DNA from: Herminiimonas sp.
GTDB taxonomy: Bacteria > Pseudomonadota > Gammaproteobacteria > Burkholderiales > Burkholderiaceae_D
Assembly: GCA_028292265.1 (NCBI GenBank)
Contig: JAQGMR010000065.1
Span: 1-64,000, forward strand
Reading direction: 5' to 3'
DNA length: 64,000 bases
The stretch's first letter is position 1, and each line of letters starts with the position of its first letter. This document shows positions 54,701 to 63,269 of the stretch, in pieces. Made by a program: the position numbers and the translations under genes. The notes under the pieces were generated by a model, which ran no database searches, was not told the DNA's origin, and worked only from the letters and a program-made list of their open reading frames with translations.

Positions 54701-54808
54701 TGAAATCGGCTTGCGGGACGCTGCCAGACCGCGATCAGTGCCCGGGTGGCCGGCATCAGGTTGAATGAGCGTCATCCTCAAAATCGGCCTAATCCGTCGG
54801 CAGGATCG

Positions 54809-54908
54809 TCCGCATTCTTCTACCCGCTCAGTTCCTATTCGTCGGCGAATTCATTCCGCATTCTTCGTCGATTTCGATTCCGCATTTCGGCCGGTGTCAG
54901 TCCGCATT
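54809..54908. repeat. Four copies of TCCGCATT near the GH1 3' end
   Basis: Copies at 54809, 54855, 54879 and 54901, each followed by T/C-rich sequence, irregularly spaced by 46, 24 and 22 bp. The last copy covers the final codons of the leftward glycoside-hydrolase gene. They sit between two convergent genes and have no visible role. Confidence 0.5.
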
Positions 54909-56228
54909 TTTCGGTGCGTCCGTAGCGTGGCTGCTTGAATGGTTAGCCCGGCGCGACTCCATGGCCTTACGCCTGCGCTCCCTGCTCCAGCCGTGTTCAA
55001 ATTCGCTCGGCATAACGATCGGCACCTGCAGGCAAACGCTCTGCGTCGGGAGCACCGACGTCCAGTCGCGGATCAACTTTCGGTAGGCCTTGCCGACATT
55101 GCGAATATTGCGGTCAAGGTCGTAGAGGCCCAGCGCGTTTGTATGTCCATTGTTTTCGCGCAGCGCGCTGTCCCAGTCGACCTGGTCAGTCAGTGAGTAC
55201 CAGGTGAAACCGACGACAGGTACGCCATCGTTGCGAACCCGCAGCACATTCGCCCACTCTTTCCTCAGCCACCGGACGGCATCCTGGCCGTCCGGCCCTT
55301 CGACCAGATTTGTTTCGGTGTGCATGACCGGCAGCCGATATCGTTCGTAGTACTGGTGCGTAATAACGGCATAGCCAAAGATCTCGCCCGAGGAACAGGT
55401 GGTGCCGTCTTCGCAAACCCGATGCTCGTTGGTGATGTAATAGTCGTTGCCCATGATGCAGTGATGCTTCATCGTATTTGACATGAAGGCTTTGTATTCT
55501 TCGCGGGTCATCCCGTTGTCAGTCAGGTATTGGTACATCTCCGAATCGACGCGGCGTCCGTAGTTCAGGTCGAGCGAAACGAAGCGCCGCGCGTTGCGGA
55601 ACTCAGCGGGGCCGATGCATTTCGGCGAATCCGCGTGGAAGTATTCCGAGGATTCGCTCTGCACAAAAAGCGCGTCCGACCGCATTTCAAGGATTGCCCT
55701 CATGGCCAGCACATTGGCCCGAACAAGGTGCTTTAGCGCGGTGACAAAGGCGCGATCCGAGCGCTGCTGCTCGTTCCACCACCCGAACATGGCGGAAAAT
55801 TCCGCGCAGATGAACATCTCATTGACTGGCGTATAGAGCTGCACCCACGGGAAGCGCTCGGCGAAGGCGCGCGCATAGTCTGCGAACAGCTCCGGAAAAT
55901 CGGGATTCTGAAAGTTGCCAATCCAGTCCGGCACACCGAAATGGCACAGGTCGACGATCGGAAGGATGTCACGCCGAAGGAGGTCGCCGAAGGTCTGATC
56001 TGCGAACTCCCAGTCGTAGCGGCCTGGTCCAAGCCAGCTTTTCGTGATGGAAGGCCCGTAGCGCAAGACGCCTATGCCCAGCTCTTGCACCAGTTCGAAG
56101 TCCTTGCGCCAGTGCCTGATGTGGCCGCACTTCTCAAGTTCGTCCATCCGGAACCGGCCGCCGTCAATGGTGGGGCAGCTATTTTCTATGCCAGTGGCAA
56201 ACAGAAAATTGGGAAGCATGGGAAGCAC
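54897..56228 (-). CDS. Family-1-type glycoside hydrolase
   Basis: 443 residues if started at the GTG at 56228, which has AGAGGA five bases upstream; ATG 56219 is a close alternative and a longer frame to 56309 lacks support. It shows the family 1 clan pattern: N-terminal LPNFLFATGIENS, acid/base glutamate in YTPVNEMF (about Glu137) and nucleophile glutamate in MHTETNLVEG (about Glu305), where typical beta-glucosidases read TENG. The nucleophile motif is altered, so it may belong to a divergent branch. There is no signal peptide. A basic Ser/Arg/His-rich tail ends the protein. It has no sugar transporter or regulator beside it. Confidence 0.82.
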   Translation of the reverse strand: MLPMLPNFLFATGIENSCPTIDGGRFRMDELEKCGHIRHWRKDFELVQELGIGVLRYGPSITKSWLGPGRYDWEFADQTFGDLLRRDILPIVDLCHFGVPDWIGNFQNPDFPELFADYARAFAERFPWVQLYTPVNEMFICAEFSAMFGWWNEQQRSDRAFVTALKHLVRANVLAMRAILEMRSDALFVQSESSEYFHADSPKCIGPAEFRNARRFVSLDLNYGRRVDSEMYQYLTDNGMTREEYKAFMSNTMKHHCIMGNDYYITNEHRVCEDGTTCSSGEIFGYAVITHQYYERYRLPVMHTETNLVEGPDGQDAVRWLRKEWANVLRVRNDGVPVVGFTWYSLTDQVDWDSALRENNGHTNALGLYDLDRNIRNVGKAYRKLIRDWTSVLPTQSVCLQVPIVMPSEFEHGWSRERRRKAMESRRANHSSSHATDAPKNAD

Positions 56229-56592
56229 GGCAGTCCTCTGTTCCGGAACGATTGTGAGTTGACAATCTTTCCTCGGCAGAGTTCGAGCGCAGGACGAAGG
56301 ATCTTGCATGGAGACGGCAGTCGTTCCGGAAGCCGGAAAGGGAAATCAGTCGCCAGGCTTCAGGAGGGTAGCGACGCGGTGCGCGGAGGGGCGGCAGGAC
56401 ACTGGGTAGGCGGATTTTCAGCCGAACCCGTAGGCAGTCAGTCAGGTACGCAGGTACGCAGGCAAGCAAGCAGAAAGGCACGCAGCCAAGCAGAAAGGCC
56501 TGTCGGCAGTCAGGCGGAAGGACGGTAGGCCAAAGCGGTGAGGCGAAGCGCCGCAACTTGCTGCGTTGCGGCGCTCCAGACTGGTCCGCGAA
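56229..56592. other. Repeat-rich intergenic region between terC-like and GH1 genes
   Basis: 364 bp without a gene. About 56436-56500 consists of imperfect 8-bp periodic units (aggtacgc, aggcaagc, agccaagc and similar). Otherwise I see nothing definite; the promoter of the GH1 gene should be here. Confidence 0.55.
56436..56500. repeat. Imperfect 8-bp periodic tract
   Basis: Two exact copies of aggtacgc (56444-56451 and 56452-56459) are followed by related 8-mers such as aggcaagc, aggcacgc and agccaagc. The tract lies upstream of the GH1 gene and downstream of the TerC-family gene. Confidence 0.65.
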
Positions 56593-57306
56593 TCAGGCGG
56601 CTTCCGCCGACCGCCGCTCGGCCAGCCATTTCCCGGCCAGTACAATCAGCACCGCCCCAACCAGCCCTGGAATGCTGATTGTCGAAGCCAGTCCAGGAAT
56701 CGGGATTTCGTGATGGGGCAGGTTTGCCGCAATCCAGGGCGCCAGGCCGGTATCGGTAAACAGCATGTCGCCCGCGAGGTACCCGAGCAGCGCTGCGCCA
56801 AGCACGATGATGACGGGGAGCCGTTCCATCAGCTTCAGGATAAGCGTACTGCCGAAGATGATAAGTGGAATGCTGATGGCCAGGCCGAGCACCAGAAGCG
56901 TGATGTTGCCCTTGGCCGCGGCCGCCACCCCAAGCACGTTGTCGAGACTCATGACGAGGTCCGCCAACAGAATGGTCTTGATGGCGCTGGTCAGGCTGGA
57001 GTGGGTCTTTACCTCGCCTTCCTCTTCTTCGTCGGCCAGCAGTTGCATGCCGATGTAAAACAGCAGGATGGCGCCGACCAGCTTCAAATAGGGCAGCGTC
57101 AAAAGCTGAAGCGCAAAAATGGTAAGGATCACGCGCAGCACGATCGCGGCCGCGCTGCCGTAGAAGATGGCGAGCCGCTGCTGCCGTGGCGGCAGTGACC
57201 GCGCCGCCAGCGCGATGACGACGGCATTGTCCCCAGAAAGTACGATGTTGACGATGATGATGTTGCCGAGGGCAACCCAGAAAAGCGGGGAAGCTAATTG
57301 ATCCAT
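56593..57306 (-). CDS. TerC/YjbE-family integral membrane protein (candidate Mn exporter)
   Basis: 237 residues with about seven membrane helices. The family signatures are NIVLSGDNAVVIALAAR in helix 1-2 and ILLADLVMSLDNVLGVAAAAKGN in the second half, each with a conserved acidic pair (SGDN, SLDN) thought to bind Mn2+ or Ca2+. A short acidic DEEEEGE loop separates the halves. YkoY/YoaP-like members export manganese or metallate exoproteins. It is preceded by a structured leader of about 240 bp. The substrate is inferred from family. Confidence 0.88.
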   Translation of the reverse strand: MDQLASPLFWVALGNIIIVNIVLSGDNAVVIALAARSLPPRQQRLAIFYGSAAAIVLRVILTIFALQLLTLPYLKLVGAILLFYIGMQLLADEEEEGEVKTHSSLTSAIKTILLADLVMSLDNVLGVAAAAKGNITLLVLGLAISIPLIIFGSTLILKLMERLPVIIVLGAALLGYLAGDMLFTDTGLAPWIAANLPHHEIPIPGLASTISIPGLVGAVLIVLAGKWLAERRSAEAA

Positions 57307-57356
57307 TAGATGTGCAACTCCGAAAATATTGATCGACGACGTCGACCGGCGTTAGC

Positions 57357-57373
57357 GCCCGGCCAGGCCGGGC
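57357..57373 (-). promoter_or_regulatory. GC hairpin in the terC-like leader
   Basis: GCCCGGCC and GGCCGGGC face each other around one base, so a 6-bp stem with a 5-base loop can form about 55 bp upstream of the start codon. Together with the longer hairpin at 57416-57446 it makes the 5' leader of the TerC-family gene structured, a feature seen with manganese riboswitches of this gene family. The known consensus boxes are not clear here. Confidence 0.4.
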
Positions 57374-57415
57374 CTCGGCAATAGTGCAGCTGCCAAAAAA
57401 CGCTGGACCCACCAT

Positions 57416-57446
57416 GACAATGGCCGCTCCAGAGAGCGGCCTTGTC
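57416..57446 (-). terminator. Long hairpin after tctA / in the terC-like leader
   Basis: GACAA-GGCCGCTC and GAGCGGCC-(A)-TTGTC form a 13-bp stem with one bulged base and a 4-base loop. On the minus strand a run of six T follows 18 bases later. It lies 105 bp past the tctA stop, so it can end the transport operon, but it also lies in the leader of the TerC gene. Confidence 0.6.
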
Positions 57447-57550
57447 CACGCTACTTCAATTTGAACGCAAACCGCGCCAACCAAGATCGAAGCGGTCCGG
57501 CTGGTGCAGACCCCCTTGAACACAGCCCAAGGCAGGTCCGCGGTCCAGCG

Positions 57551-59095
57551 CTATTCTTCCTGGAACGCCTCTTCGCGCTTGGCCTTGATCGACGGCAGGG
57601 CCACGATCACAACCAGGGCAGCAGCTGCGAGCAGCAAGCCGAGCGACAGCGGACGGGTAACGAAAACACTGAACTGGCCTCGAGACAACAGGAGCGCTCG
57701 TCGGAAGTTCTCTTCCATCATCGGCCCCAGGACAAAGCCCAGAAGCAGCGGTGCGCCCTCGCAACCCAGCTTGAGGAACACATACCCGAGGAAGCCGAAC
57801 CCTGCGGTGAGGAACACGTCGAAGGTGCTGTTGCTAACCGTGTAGACACCGATACAGCAGAACACGAGAATCGATGGATACAGGAAGCGATACGGCACGG
57901 TCAGCAGCTTGACCCACATGCCAATCAGCGGCAGGTTCAGGATGACCAGCATCAGGTTACCAATCCACATGGAGACGATCAGTCCCCAGAACAGCGATGG
58001 ATTGCTGGTCATGACCTGCGGTCCAGGCTGAATGTTATGAATGGTCATGGCACCGACCATCAATGCCATGACGGCGTTTGGCGGAATCCCGAGGGTAAGC
58101 AGCGGAATAAAGGAAGTTTGCGCCGCCGCGTTGTTCGCCGACTCCGGTGCGGCCACGCCTTCGATCGCACCCTTGCCGAATTCAGCGCGGTTCTTGCTGA
58201 CTTTCTTCTCAAGCGAGTAGGCACCGAATGAAGCCAGTGCCGCGCCGCCGCCAGGGAGAATGCCGAGTGCCGAGCCGAGGATGGTTCCACGAATCACCGG
58301 CGCGATCATGCGCTTCCAGTCTTCCTTGGTCGGGAACATGCTGGAGACCTTGCTCGTGAAGACTTCACGATGCTCTTTTTGCTCCAGGTTGGTGATGACC
58401 TCGGCGAAGCCGAACACGCCCATCGCAACCGCGACGAAGCCAACGCCGTCAGTCAGTTCCGGTATGCCGAATGCATAGCGCGAAACGCCGGTGTTGACGT
58501 CGGTGCCGATGATGCCCCCCAGAAGACCCAGGCAGATCATGGCGATCGCCTTGACCAGCGAACCGGATGCCAGCACCACTGCGCCGATCATGCCAAGCAC
58601 CATCAGCGAGAAGTACTCGGCCGGACCGAACTTGAAGGCCACTTCGGCCAGCGGCGCAGCAAAGGCGGCCAGCAGCAGCGTGCCCACGCAACCCGCGAAG
58701 AACGAACCAAGCGCCGCCGTGGTGAGCGCAACACCTGCGCGACCGCGCCGGGCCATCTGGTAGCCGTCGATACAGGTAACGACAGACGACGTTTCACCTG
58801 GGAGGTTGACGAGAATGGCCGTGGTGGAGCCGCCATACTGTGCGCCGTAGTAAATACCGGCCAGCATGATGAGCCCGCCCAGCGGCGGCAAGGCGTAGGT
58901 CGCCGGCAGCAACATGGCGATCGTAGCGACGGGGCCGAGTCCAGGCAACACGCCGATCAGGGTGCCGATCAGGGCGCCAAGGAAAGCGTAGACCAGGTTC
59001 ATCGGCAAGGACATCGTTACACCGGCGACGGTGAACGGGTCCATCGACAGCACGGCGGTAAAGCCGATGCCGAGATTATGAAAAAGTGTTTCCAT
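57551..59095 (-). CDS. Tripartite tricarboxylate transporter large membrane subunit TctA
   Basis: 514 residues with about 12 membrane helices, starting at the ATG at 59095 after AAGGAGACACTGCAC. The conserved glycine/proline loop GVLPGLGPVATIAMLLP lies near residue 50, followed by YYGAQYGGSTTAILVNLPGE, and a second copy-like motif LGILPGGGAALASFGAY is near residue 270. With TctB it forms a sodium- or proton-coupled importer that takes its ligand from a Bug-type receptor. The tctB stop lies 13 bp upstream. A Bug receptor is 4 kb away in the same direction. Confidence 0.93.
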   Translation of the reverse strand: METLFHNLGIGFTAVLSMDPFTVAGVTMSLPMNLVYAFLGALIGTLIGVLPGLGPVATIAMLLPATYALPPLGGLIMLAGIYYGAQYGGSTTAILVNLPGETSSVVTCIDGYQMARRGRAGVALTTAALGSFFAGCVGTLLLAAFAAPLAEVAFKFGPAEYFSLMVLGMIGAVVLASGSLVKAIAMICLGLLGGIIGTDVNTGVSRYAFGIPELTDGVGFVAVAMGVFGFAEVITNLEQKEHREVFTSKVSSMFPTKEDWKRMIAPVIRGTILGSALGILPGGGAALASFGAYSLEKKVSKNRAEFGKGAIEGVAAPESANNAAAQTSFIPLLTLGIPPNAVMALMVGAMTIHNIQPGPQVMTSNPSLFWGLIVSMWIGNLMLVILNLPLIGMWVKLLTVPYRFLYPSILVFCCIGVYTVSNSTFDVFLTAGFGFLGYVFLKLGCEGAPLLLGFVLGPMMEENFRRALLLSRGQFSVFVTRPLSLGLLLAAAALVVIVALPSIKAKREEAFQEE

Positions 59096-59108
59096 GTGCA
59101 GTGTCTCC

Positions 59109-59570
59109 TTAGCTGCCAAAAAACGTAGGCAGAAGCGGGAACTGCAGCTTCAGCGCATATACAAAGATCACGAAACACATGGCGATCAGGACCGCTGAGT
59201 TGATCAGCGCTTCCTTCCATTTGAATTCATGACCGGCATAGCTGGAAATCATCACCAGCAGGAACAGCGAAACGATCAGGCCGAGCTTGTTTAGCACGAG
59301 GCCGAAAAGCACAATTGGGAAAAGCACGAAGAACAGTGTCCGCCAGTCGAATTTGTCGACCTTTTCTTCTTCTGCCTTGGACGACAGCCCGCTGATTGCG
59401 ACGACGATGCCGAGCACAATCACAATGAGGCCCAGGATTGTGGGGAAATAACCCGGACCCATGCGGTCCGCGCTGCCAAACGTGTACTCCGTGCCAAATC
59501 CTGCAAAGAAAGACCCGAAGCCGACGAACATGACGCCGGCCCAGAAATCCTTCTGGTTCTTGATGCGCAT
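59109..59570 (-). CDS. Tripartite tricarboxylate transporter small membrane subunit TctB
   Basis: 153 residues, four predicted helices: FWAGVMFVGFGSFFAGF, YFPTILGLIVIVLGIVVAI, TLFFVLFPIVLFGLVL and ALINSAVLIAMCFVIFVYAL. The motif RMGPGYFP after helix 1 is typical of TctB. AGAGGGG precedes the ATG. It is the first gene of the tctBA pair, which is separated from the ModA-like gene by 235 bp that should hold a promoter. Confidence 0.92.
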   Translation of the reverse strand: MRIKNQKDFWAGVMFVGFGSFFAGFGTEYTFGSADRMGPGYFPTILGLIVIVLGIVVAISGLSSKAEEEKVDKFDWRTLFFVLFPIVLFGLVLNKLGLIVSLFLLVMISSYAGHEFKWKEALINSAVLIAMCFVIFVYALKLQFPLLPTFFGS

Positions 59571-59805
59571 ACTGACCCCTCTGATAGATTTTTATTTTCG
59601 CCCGGGCGGGCGGGCGTCGAAGAACCGAGCCCACCTTTTCGGAGATGCCAGATTCTTGCCGATCAGGCAGAACTTCGCAACGGCTAATATGCGATTTCGA
59701 GGATTTGCGCGAATTATTTTGCGATGATTGTGGGGGAAGCACTATTACGTTGCAGTGCAGCGCGACCGTTCTCCGCTAATGTGTCGTCCGCTCAGGCCTC
59801 CGCCA

Positions 59806-60501
59806 CTACAGCTCGAAGCCGCCGCGCCTGCGCAGTTCCGAGGACTGCGGACCGGACAAAAGGCTGACGAGTTCGCGTGCGACATCCTGATGATCCGATG
59901 TGGTGCATACGGCAGCGGTGTACACGGTTGCCAGTTCAAACTCCTTGGGTAGCGCCGCGACCAGTGTCACGCCGGCTGTGTACAGTATCTCGGTCACTTG
60001 GGTACAGCCGATCAGACCCGGCTCGTCTGCCTTCGCCATCTCGGCCATCGCGGTTGCACCATTGGGGAACGGACGCAGTGCCTTGTCCACCTCGGCGAGG
60101 ATGCCAAGCTGCTTCACTACATTGATGAAGTGGATGCCAGCTGTGGCGCGCTGCGGGTCGGGGAAGTAAATGCCCTTCGCGCCCAGCAGCGCCGCGCGCA
60201 AGCCGTCCGCGGTAGCCACGTCCGGCATCGATTCCCCGGTCTTGACAGCGACCCCGGTCTTGACCTTGCCGAGCGGGGCCGCCGTGTTGGGCACGACGTG
60301 GCCGGCTTTCTCCAGTTCTGCAATCAGCGCGTTGGTGAGTATGAGAACGTCGCAGGGCGCCCCGGCCAGCAGCTTTTCCTTCATCACCCCAACCGCGCCG
60401 AAAGTGCCCTGCAACTGTGCGCCAGTCCTTGCGCTGAAGTCCGACTGCAATGCCTTGACGACGCCGCTCGCGGCACCGCCGCTTAGTATGTGCAGATCCA
60501 T
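59806..60501 (-). CDS. ModA-like substrate-binding domain protein lacking a signal peptide
   Basis: 231 residues that begin MDLHILSGGAASGVVKALQSDF, the first strand of a periplasmic-binding fold like molybdate receptor ModA. AAGGGGAA sits five bases before the ATG, so the start is well supported and no signal peptide precedes the domain; the protein should remain in the cytoplasm. It lies 39 bp after the large subunit of a molybdenum hydroxylase. It may handle the substrate, molybdate or the cofactor, or sense a ligand; none is shown. A second, exported ModA-like protein occurs at 27.4-28.2 kb. Confidence 0.88.
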   Translation of the reverse strand: MDLHILSGGAASGVVKALQSDFSARTGAQLQGTFGAVGVMKEKLLAGAPCDVLILTNALIAELEKAGHVVPNTAAPLGKVKTGVAVKTGESMPDVATADGLRAALLGAKGIYFPDPQRATAGIHFINVVKQLGILAEVDKALRPFPNGATAMAEMAKADEPGLIGCTQVTEILYTAGVTLVAALPKEFELATVYTAAVCTTSDHQDVARELVSLLSGPQSSELRRRGGFEL

Positions 60502-60540
60502 TTTGATTCCCCTTTTTTGTGCAGGCTGTCACCTGACCGC

Positions 60541-62760
60541 TTAGGCGAGCAGGCTGACAATGCGTTCAGTGGTAATTGGAAGCTCGCGTACGCGCAGCCC
60601 GAGTGCATCGGCCACCGCGTTACCGATGGCAGCGGCGGTCGGCCCGAGCGAGGCTTCACCAGCGCCGAGCGAAGTGTCGCCCGAGTCTATCAATACAATA
60701 TCAACTGCGGGGACTTCGGTAAAACGCAGAATCGGATAGGCTTCCCAGCTGTCGCTGGTGACACGCTCGCAGTCGAAGCGAACGGCTTCCTTGAGTGTCC
60801 AGCTGGTGGCCTGGATTGCGCCGCCTTCGATCTGGTTACGTACGCCGTCCGGGTTGATAACGAGGCCAACATCGACCGCTATGGTTAGGCGTCGCACCCG
60901 AATTTCTCGGCCGGCTTCAACTTCGGCCACGACCGCGCACCACGCGCCGGTGTTCTTGTAGCGGGCGAACCCCAGGCCACGGCCGATGCCTTCCATCTTG
61001 TCGGCGCCGCGCCACCCTGAACGTGCCACGGCCCGCTCGATCACCTCACGCGCACGCGGATCGGTGCAGCCGGCGAGCCGGAATTCGACTGGATCGCGAC
61101 CGGCTGCAAGTGCCAACTCGTCCATGAAAGACTCGGCAGCGAAGACATTGGCGAGCGCACCGAGCGCGCGGAGCGCCGAGGTCCGCAGTGGCATAGTCAG
61201 GACGCGATGATTCACCACATGCCATGCAGGGAAATCGTAGGACGGTATGGCGTTTCTTTCGGCGCCGCCGCCCGCCACGAGCGGCGCATTGATAGCCGCC
61301 AGCACCGGGAACGGCTTCGCCGTATGCCAGCTTCCAAGCAGTGCCGGGGTGGGCGCGCGGCCGGGACGATTACTGTGTCCGTTGCTCCACACACTGTGGC
61401 GCCATGCAAGCACATTGCCTTGTGCGTCGACGTCAGCTTCGAGGTCAACCGCCATCGCAGGCCCAAAAGGCGCCCATGCCAGTTCGTCGGCGCGCGACCA
61501 CTGCACCCTAACCGGCACGCCCGGCTTCGCCCGAGCCAGCCAGGCGGCATCCCAGGCGACATCATCTGCACCGTTGTGCCCATAGCAGCCGGCACCTTCC
61601 ACGTGCTGCACAATAATGTCGCCGACAGCCATAGTGAAAGCGCGAGCAAGGTCGCGCTGCAGGTTGTAGATTCCCTGGCTGTGTGTCCACACTTCAAGCC
61701 GCGTGCCATCGAAACGAGCCAGCGCACAGGACGGGGCCATCGACGCATGCGCGATATAGGGTTTGGCGTAGCTGGACTTGATGGTGCGAACGGTGGCGGT
61801 GCTTCCCGCATCATGAGGCTGGACGGCCGTGTTGTCATCAGCATCGCAACGCTGGTTCACTGCCATGCCATGCGTCGCTACCACGTGCGTATCAGCCGGT
61901 TGCTGCTTCAGCCACTGCGCCATGTGATGCTCGTCCGGCAGGGCAGCATCGACCGGACTTTGCCATGTGGCGTGCTTGCGAACGATCTCGGCGGCCCGGT
62001 CAGCCAGGCGCTCGGTCGCTGCCAACACGGCAAGCACTGAGCCATCACGAAGGATTTCCGCGTCGACGATTCCGGCCTCGGTGATTTTTTCTGCGGCGGT
62101 GCCAAGCGACTCGAGTCGAGCCGCGGGAGATGCAGGCCGCACCATGCGGGCGTAGCGCATTCCCGGCAGCACCACGTCGTGTATGAATCGGCGCTCGCCA
62201 AATACCTTGGCCGGCAGGTCGAGGCGGGCCGCGGTGACGCCGACTAGCGTGTAGTCGTTGCCGGACTTTGGAGCGGCTTCGCCACTTGCTTCACGATCCA
62301 GCAGAGCGTCGTTCGCCAGCGCCCAGTAACTGGTGCTCCGGCCGTCGGCATGCAGAATATCCCCCTGCTCCACGCGCAGGTGCGTGGCCTCAGCCTGCAA
62401 CCATTGCGCCGCCGCCTGCAAATAAAGCCGGCGTGCTTCGGCGCAGGCCTGGCGCAACGCAGCGCCAGATTCCTGGATAGAGAGGCTGCCCGAGGTAACT
62501 GCTTCGTTCGGGCTGGTAGCGGTGCTGGCCGCCACCATGCGCACCTGGTTGCACCGCAAATCGAGTTCTTCGGCGACGATCTGCGCCAGGGCGGTCAGGA
62601 TGCCCTGGCCGAGTTCCACCTTGCCAGAATAGACCTCGACCTTGCCTTCACGGGTGAATCGCAACCACTGATTGAGGCGCCGGTTCACGTGCAGGCTGCC
62701 AGGCAAGGGCTTCGCGGCAGGTTCGCCGCTGGCACTGGCCGCAGCCATCACATACGCCAT
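60541..62760 (-). CDS. Xanthine-dehydrogenase-family molybdopterin-binding subunit (isoquinoline 1-oxidoreductase type)
   Basis: 739 residues from the ATG at 62760, two bases after the small-subunit stop. Blocks include LRFTREGKVEVYSGKVELGQG, the molybdopterin-contact AEELDLRCNQVRMVAAS, QGIYNLQRDLARAF and GYGHN-like CYGHNGADDVAWDA, and a C-terminal active-site glutamate in LGAGEASLGPTAAAIGNAV. It hydroxylates an N-heterocycle or aldehyde with water using Mo. It pairs with a [2Fe-2S] subunit; no FAD subunit is present, as in isoquinoline or nicotinate-type enzymes that pass electrons to a cytochrome. No Tat signal is visible. Confidence 0.92.
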   Translation of the reverse strand: MAYVMAAASASGEPAAKPLPGSLHVNRRLNQWLRFTREGKVEVYSGKVELGQGILTALAQIVAEELDLRCNQVRMVAASTATSPNEAVTSGSLSIQESGAALRQACAEARRLYLQAAAQWLQAEATHLRVEQGDILHADGRSTSYWALANDALLDREASGEAAPKSGNDYTLVGVTAARLDLPAKVFGERRFIHDVVLPGMRYARMVRPASPAARLESLGTAAEKITEAGIVDAEILRDGSVLAVLAATERLADRAAEIVRKHATWQSPVDAALPDEHHMAQWLKQQPADTHVVATHGMAVNQRCDADDNTAVQPHDAGSTATVRTIKSSYAKPYIAHASMAPSCALARFDGTRLEVWTHSQGIYNLQRDLARAFTMAVGDIIVQHVEGAGCYGHNGADDVAWDAAWLARAKPGVPVRVQWSRADELAWAPFGPAMAVDLEADVDAQGNVLAWRHSVWSNGHSNRPGRAPTPALLGSWHTAKPFPVLAAINAPLVAGGGAERNAIPSYDFPAWHVVNHRVLTMPLRTSALRALGALANVFAAESFMDELALAAGRDPVEFRLAGCTDPRAREVIERAVARSGWRGADKMEGIGRGLGFARYKNTGAWCAVVAEVEAGREIRVRRLTIAVDVGLVINPDGVRNQIEGGAIQATSWTLKEAVRFDCERVTSDSWEAYPILRFTEVPAVDIVLIDSGDTSLGAGEASLGPTAAAIGNAVADALGLRVRELPITTERIVSLLA

Positions 62761-62762
62761 GT

Positions 62763-63269
62763 TCAAGCGCCGACTCCCAAAGGCTTGGGTACCTGCACTG
62801 CACCAGTCTCTGCGGCGCGCAGCACCGCGCGCACGATCCGGTTGTGAACGCCGCAGCGGCATAGATTGCGATCGAGCGCCTCTCGAACCTGCTCTTCACT
62901 CGGCTTTGGCGTACGACGCAGTAGCGCTGCGGCCGAGGCAAGCATGCCGGCCGTGCAGTAGCCACACTGGGCCGCCTGCTCATCCAGAAAAGCCTGTTGC
63001 AGTGGATGCGGCGCCACGGCACTGCCGAGACCTTCGACGGTCGTGACTTCCTTGCCCTCAAGCGCCCAAAGCGGCAGGTCGCATGAGGCGACCGCATTGT
63101 CGTCCAACAGCACGAAACACGCGCCGCACTGGTTACTACCGCAACCGAAGCGCGTGCCTTTTAGATCCAGCGTATTGCGCAACACGTCCAGCAACGGCGT
63201 ATTGGTGTCGGCCTCGACTTCATGCTGGCGTCCATTGACCCGAACGGTGATGGTTGCCACCTGGCTCAC
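62763..63269 (-). CDS. (2Fe-2S)-binding subunit of the molybdenum hydroxylase
   Basis: 168 residues with a GTG start (complement 63267-63269) that overlaps the upstream receptor stop as GTGA. The first cluster is plant-ferredoxin-like: Cys43, Cys48, Cys51 and Cys63 (FGCGSNQCGACFVL). The second, helical cluster uses Cys102, Cys105, Cys137 and Cys139 (QCGYCTAGM, CRCG). It transfers electrons from the Mo site to an external acceptor. Without a flavin subunit that acceptor may be a cytochrome or ferredoxin. Confidence 0.95.
   Translation of the reverse strand: MSQVATITVRVNGRQHEVEADTNTPLLDVLRNTLDLKGTRFGCGSNQCGACFVLLDDNAVASCDLPLWALEGKEVTTVEGLGSAVAPHPLQQAFLDEQAAQCGYCTAGMLASAAALLRRTPKPSEEQVREALDRNLCRCGVHNRIVRAVLRAAETGAVQVPKPLGVGA

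Noticed and set aside
54809-54908. TCCGCATT copies considered as a CRISPR-like or iteron array
   Set aside because: Only 8 bp are shared, spacing is irregular and no cas or rep gene is near; listed only as a small repeat.
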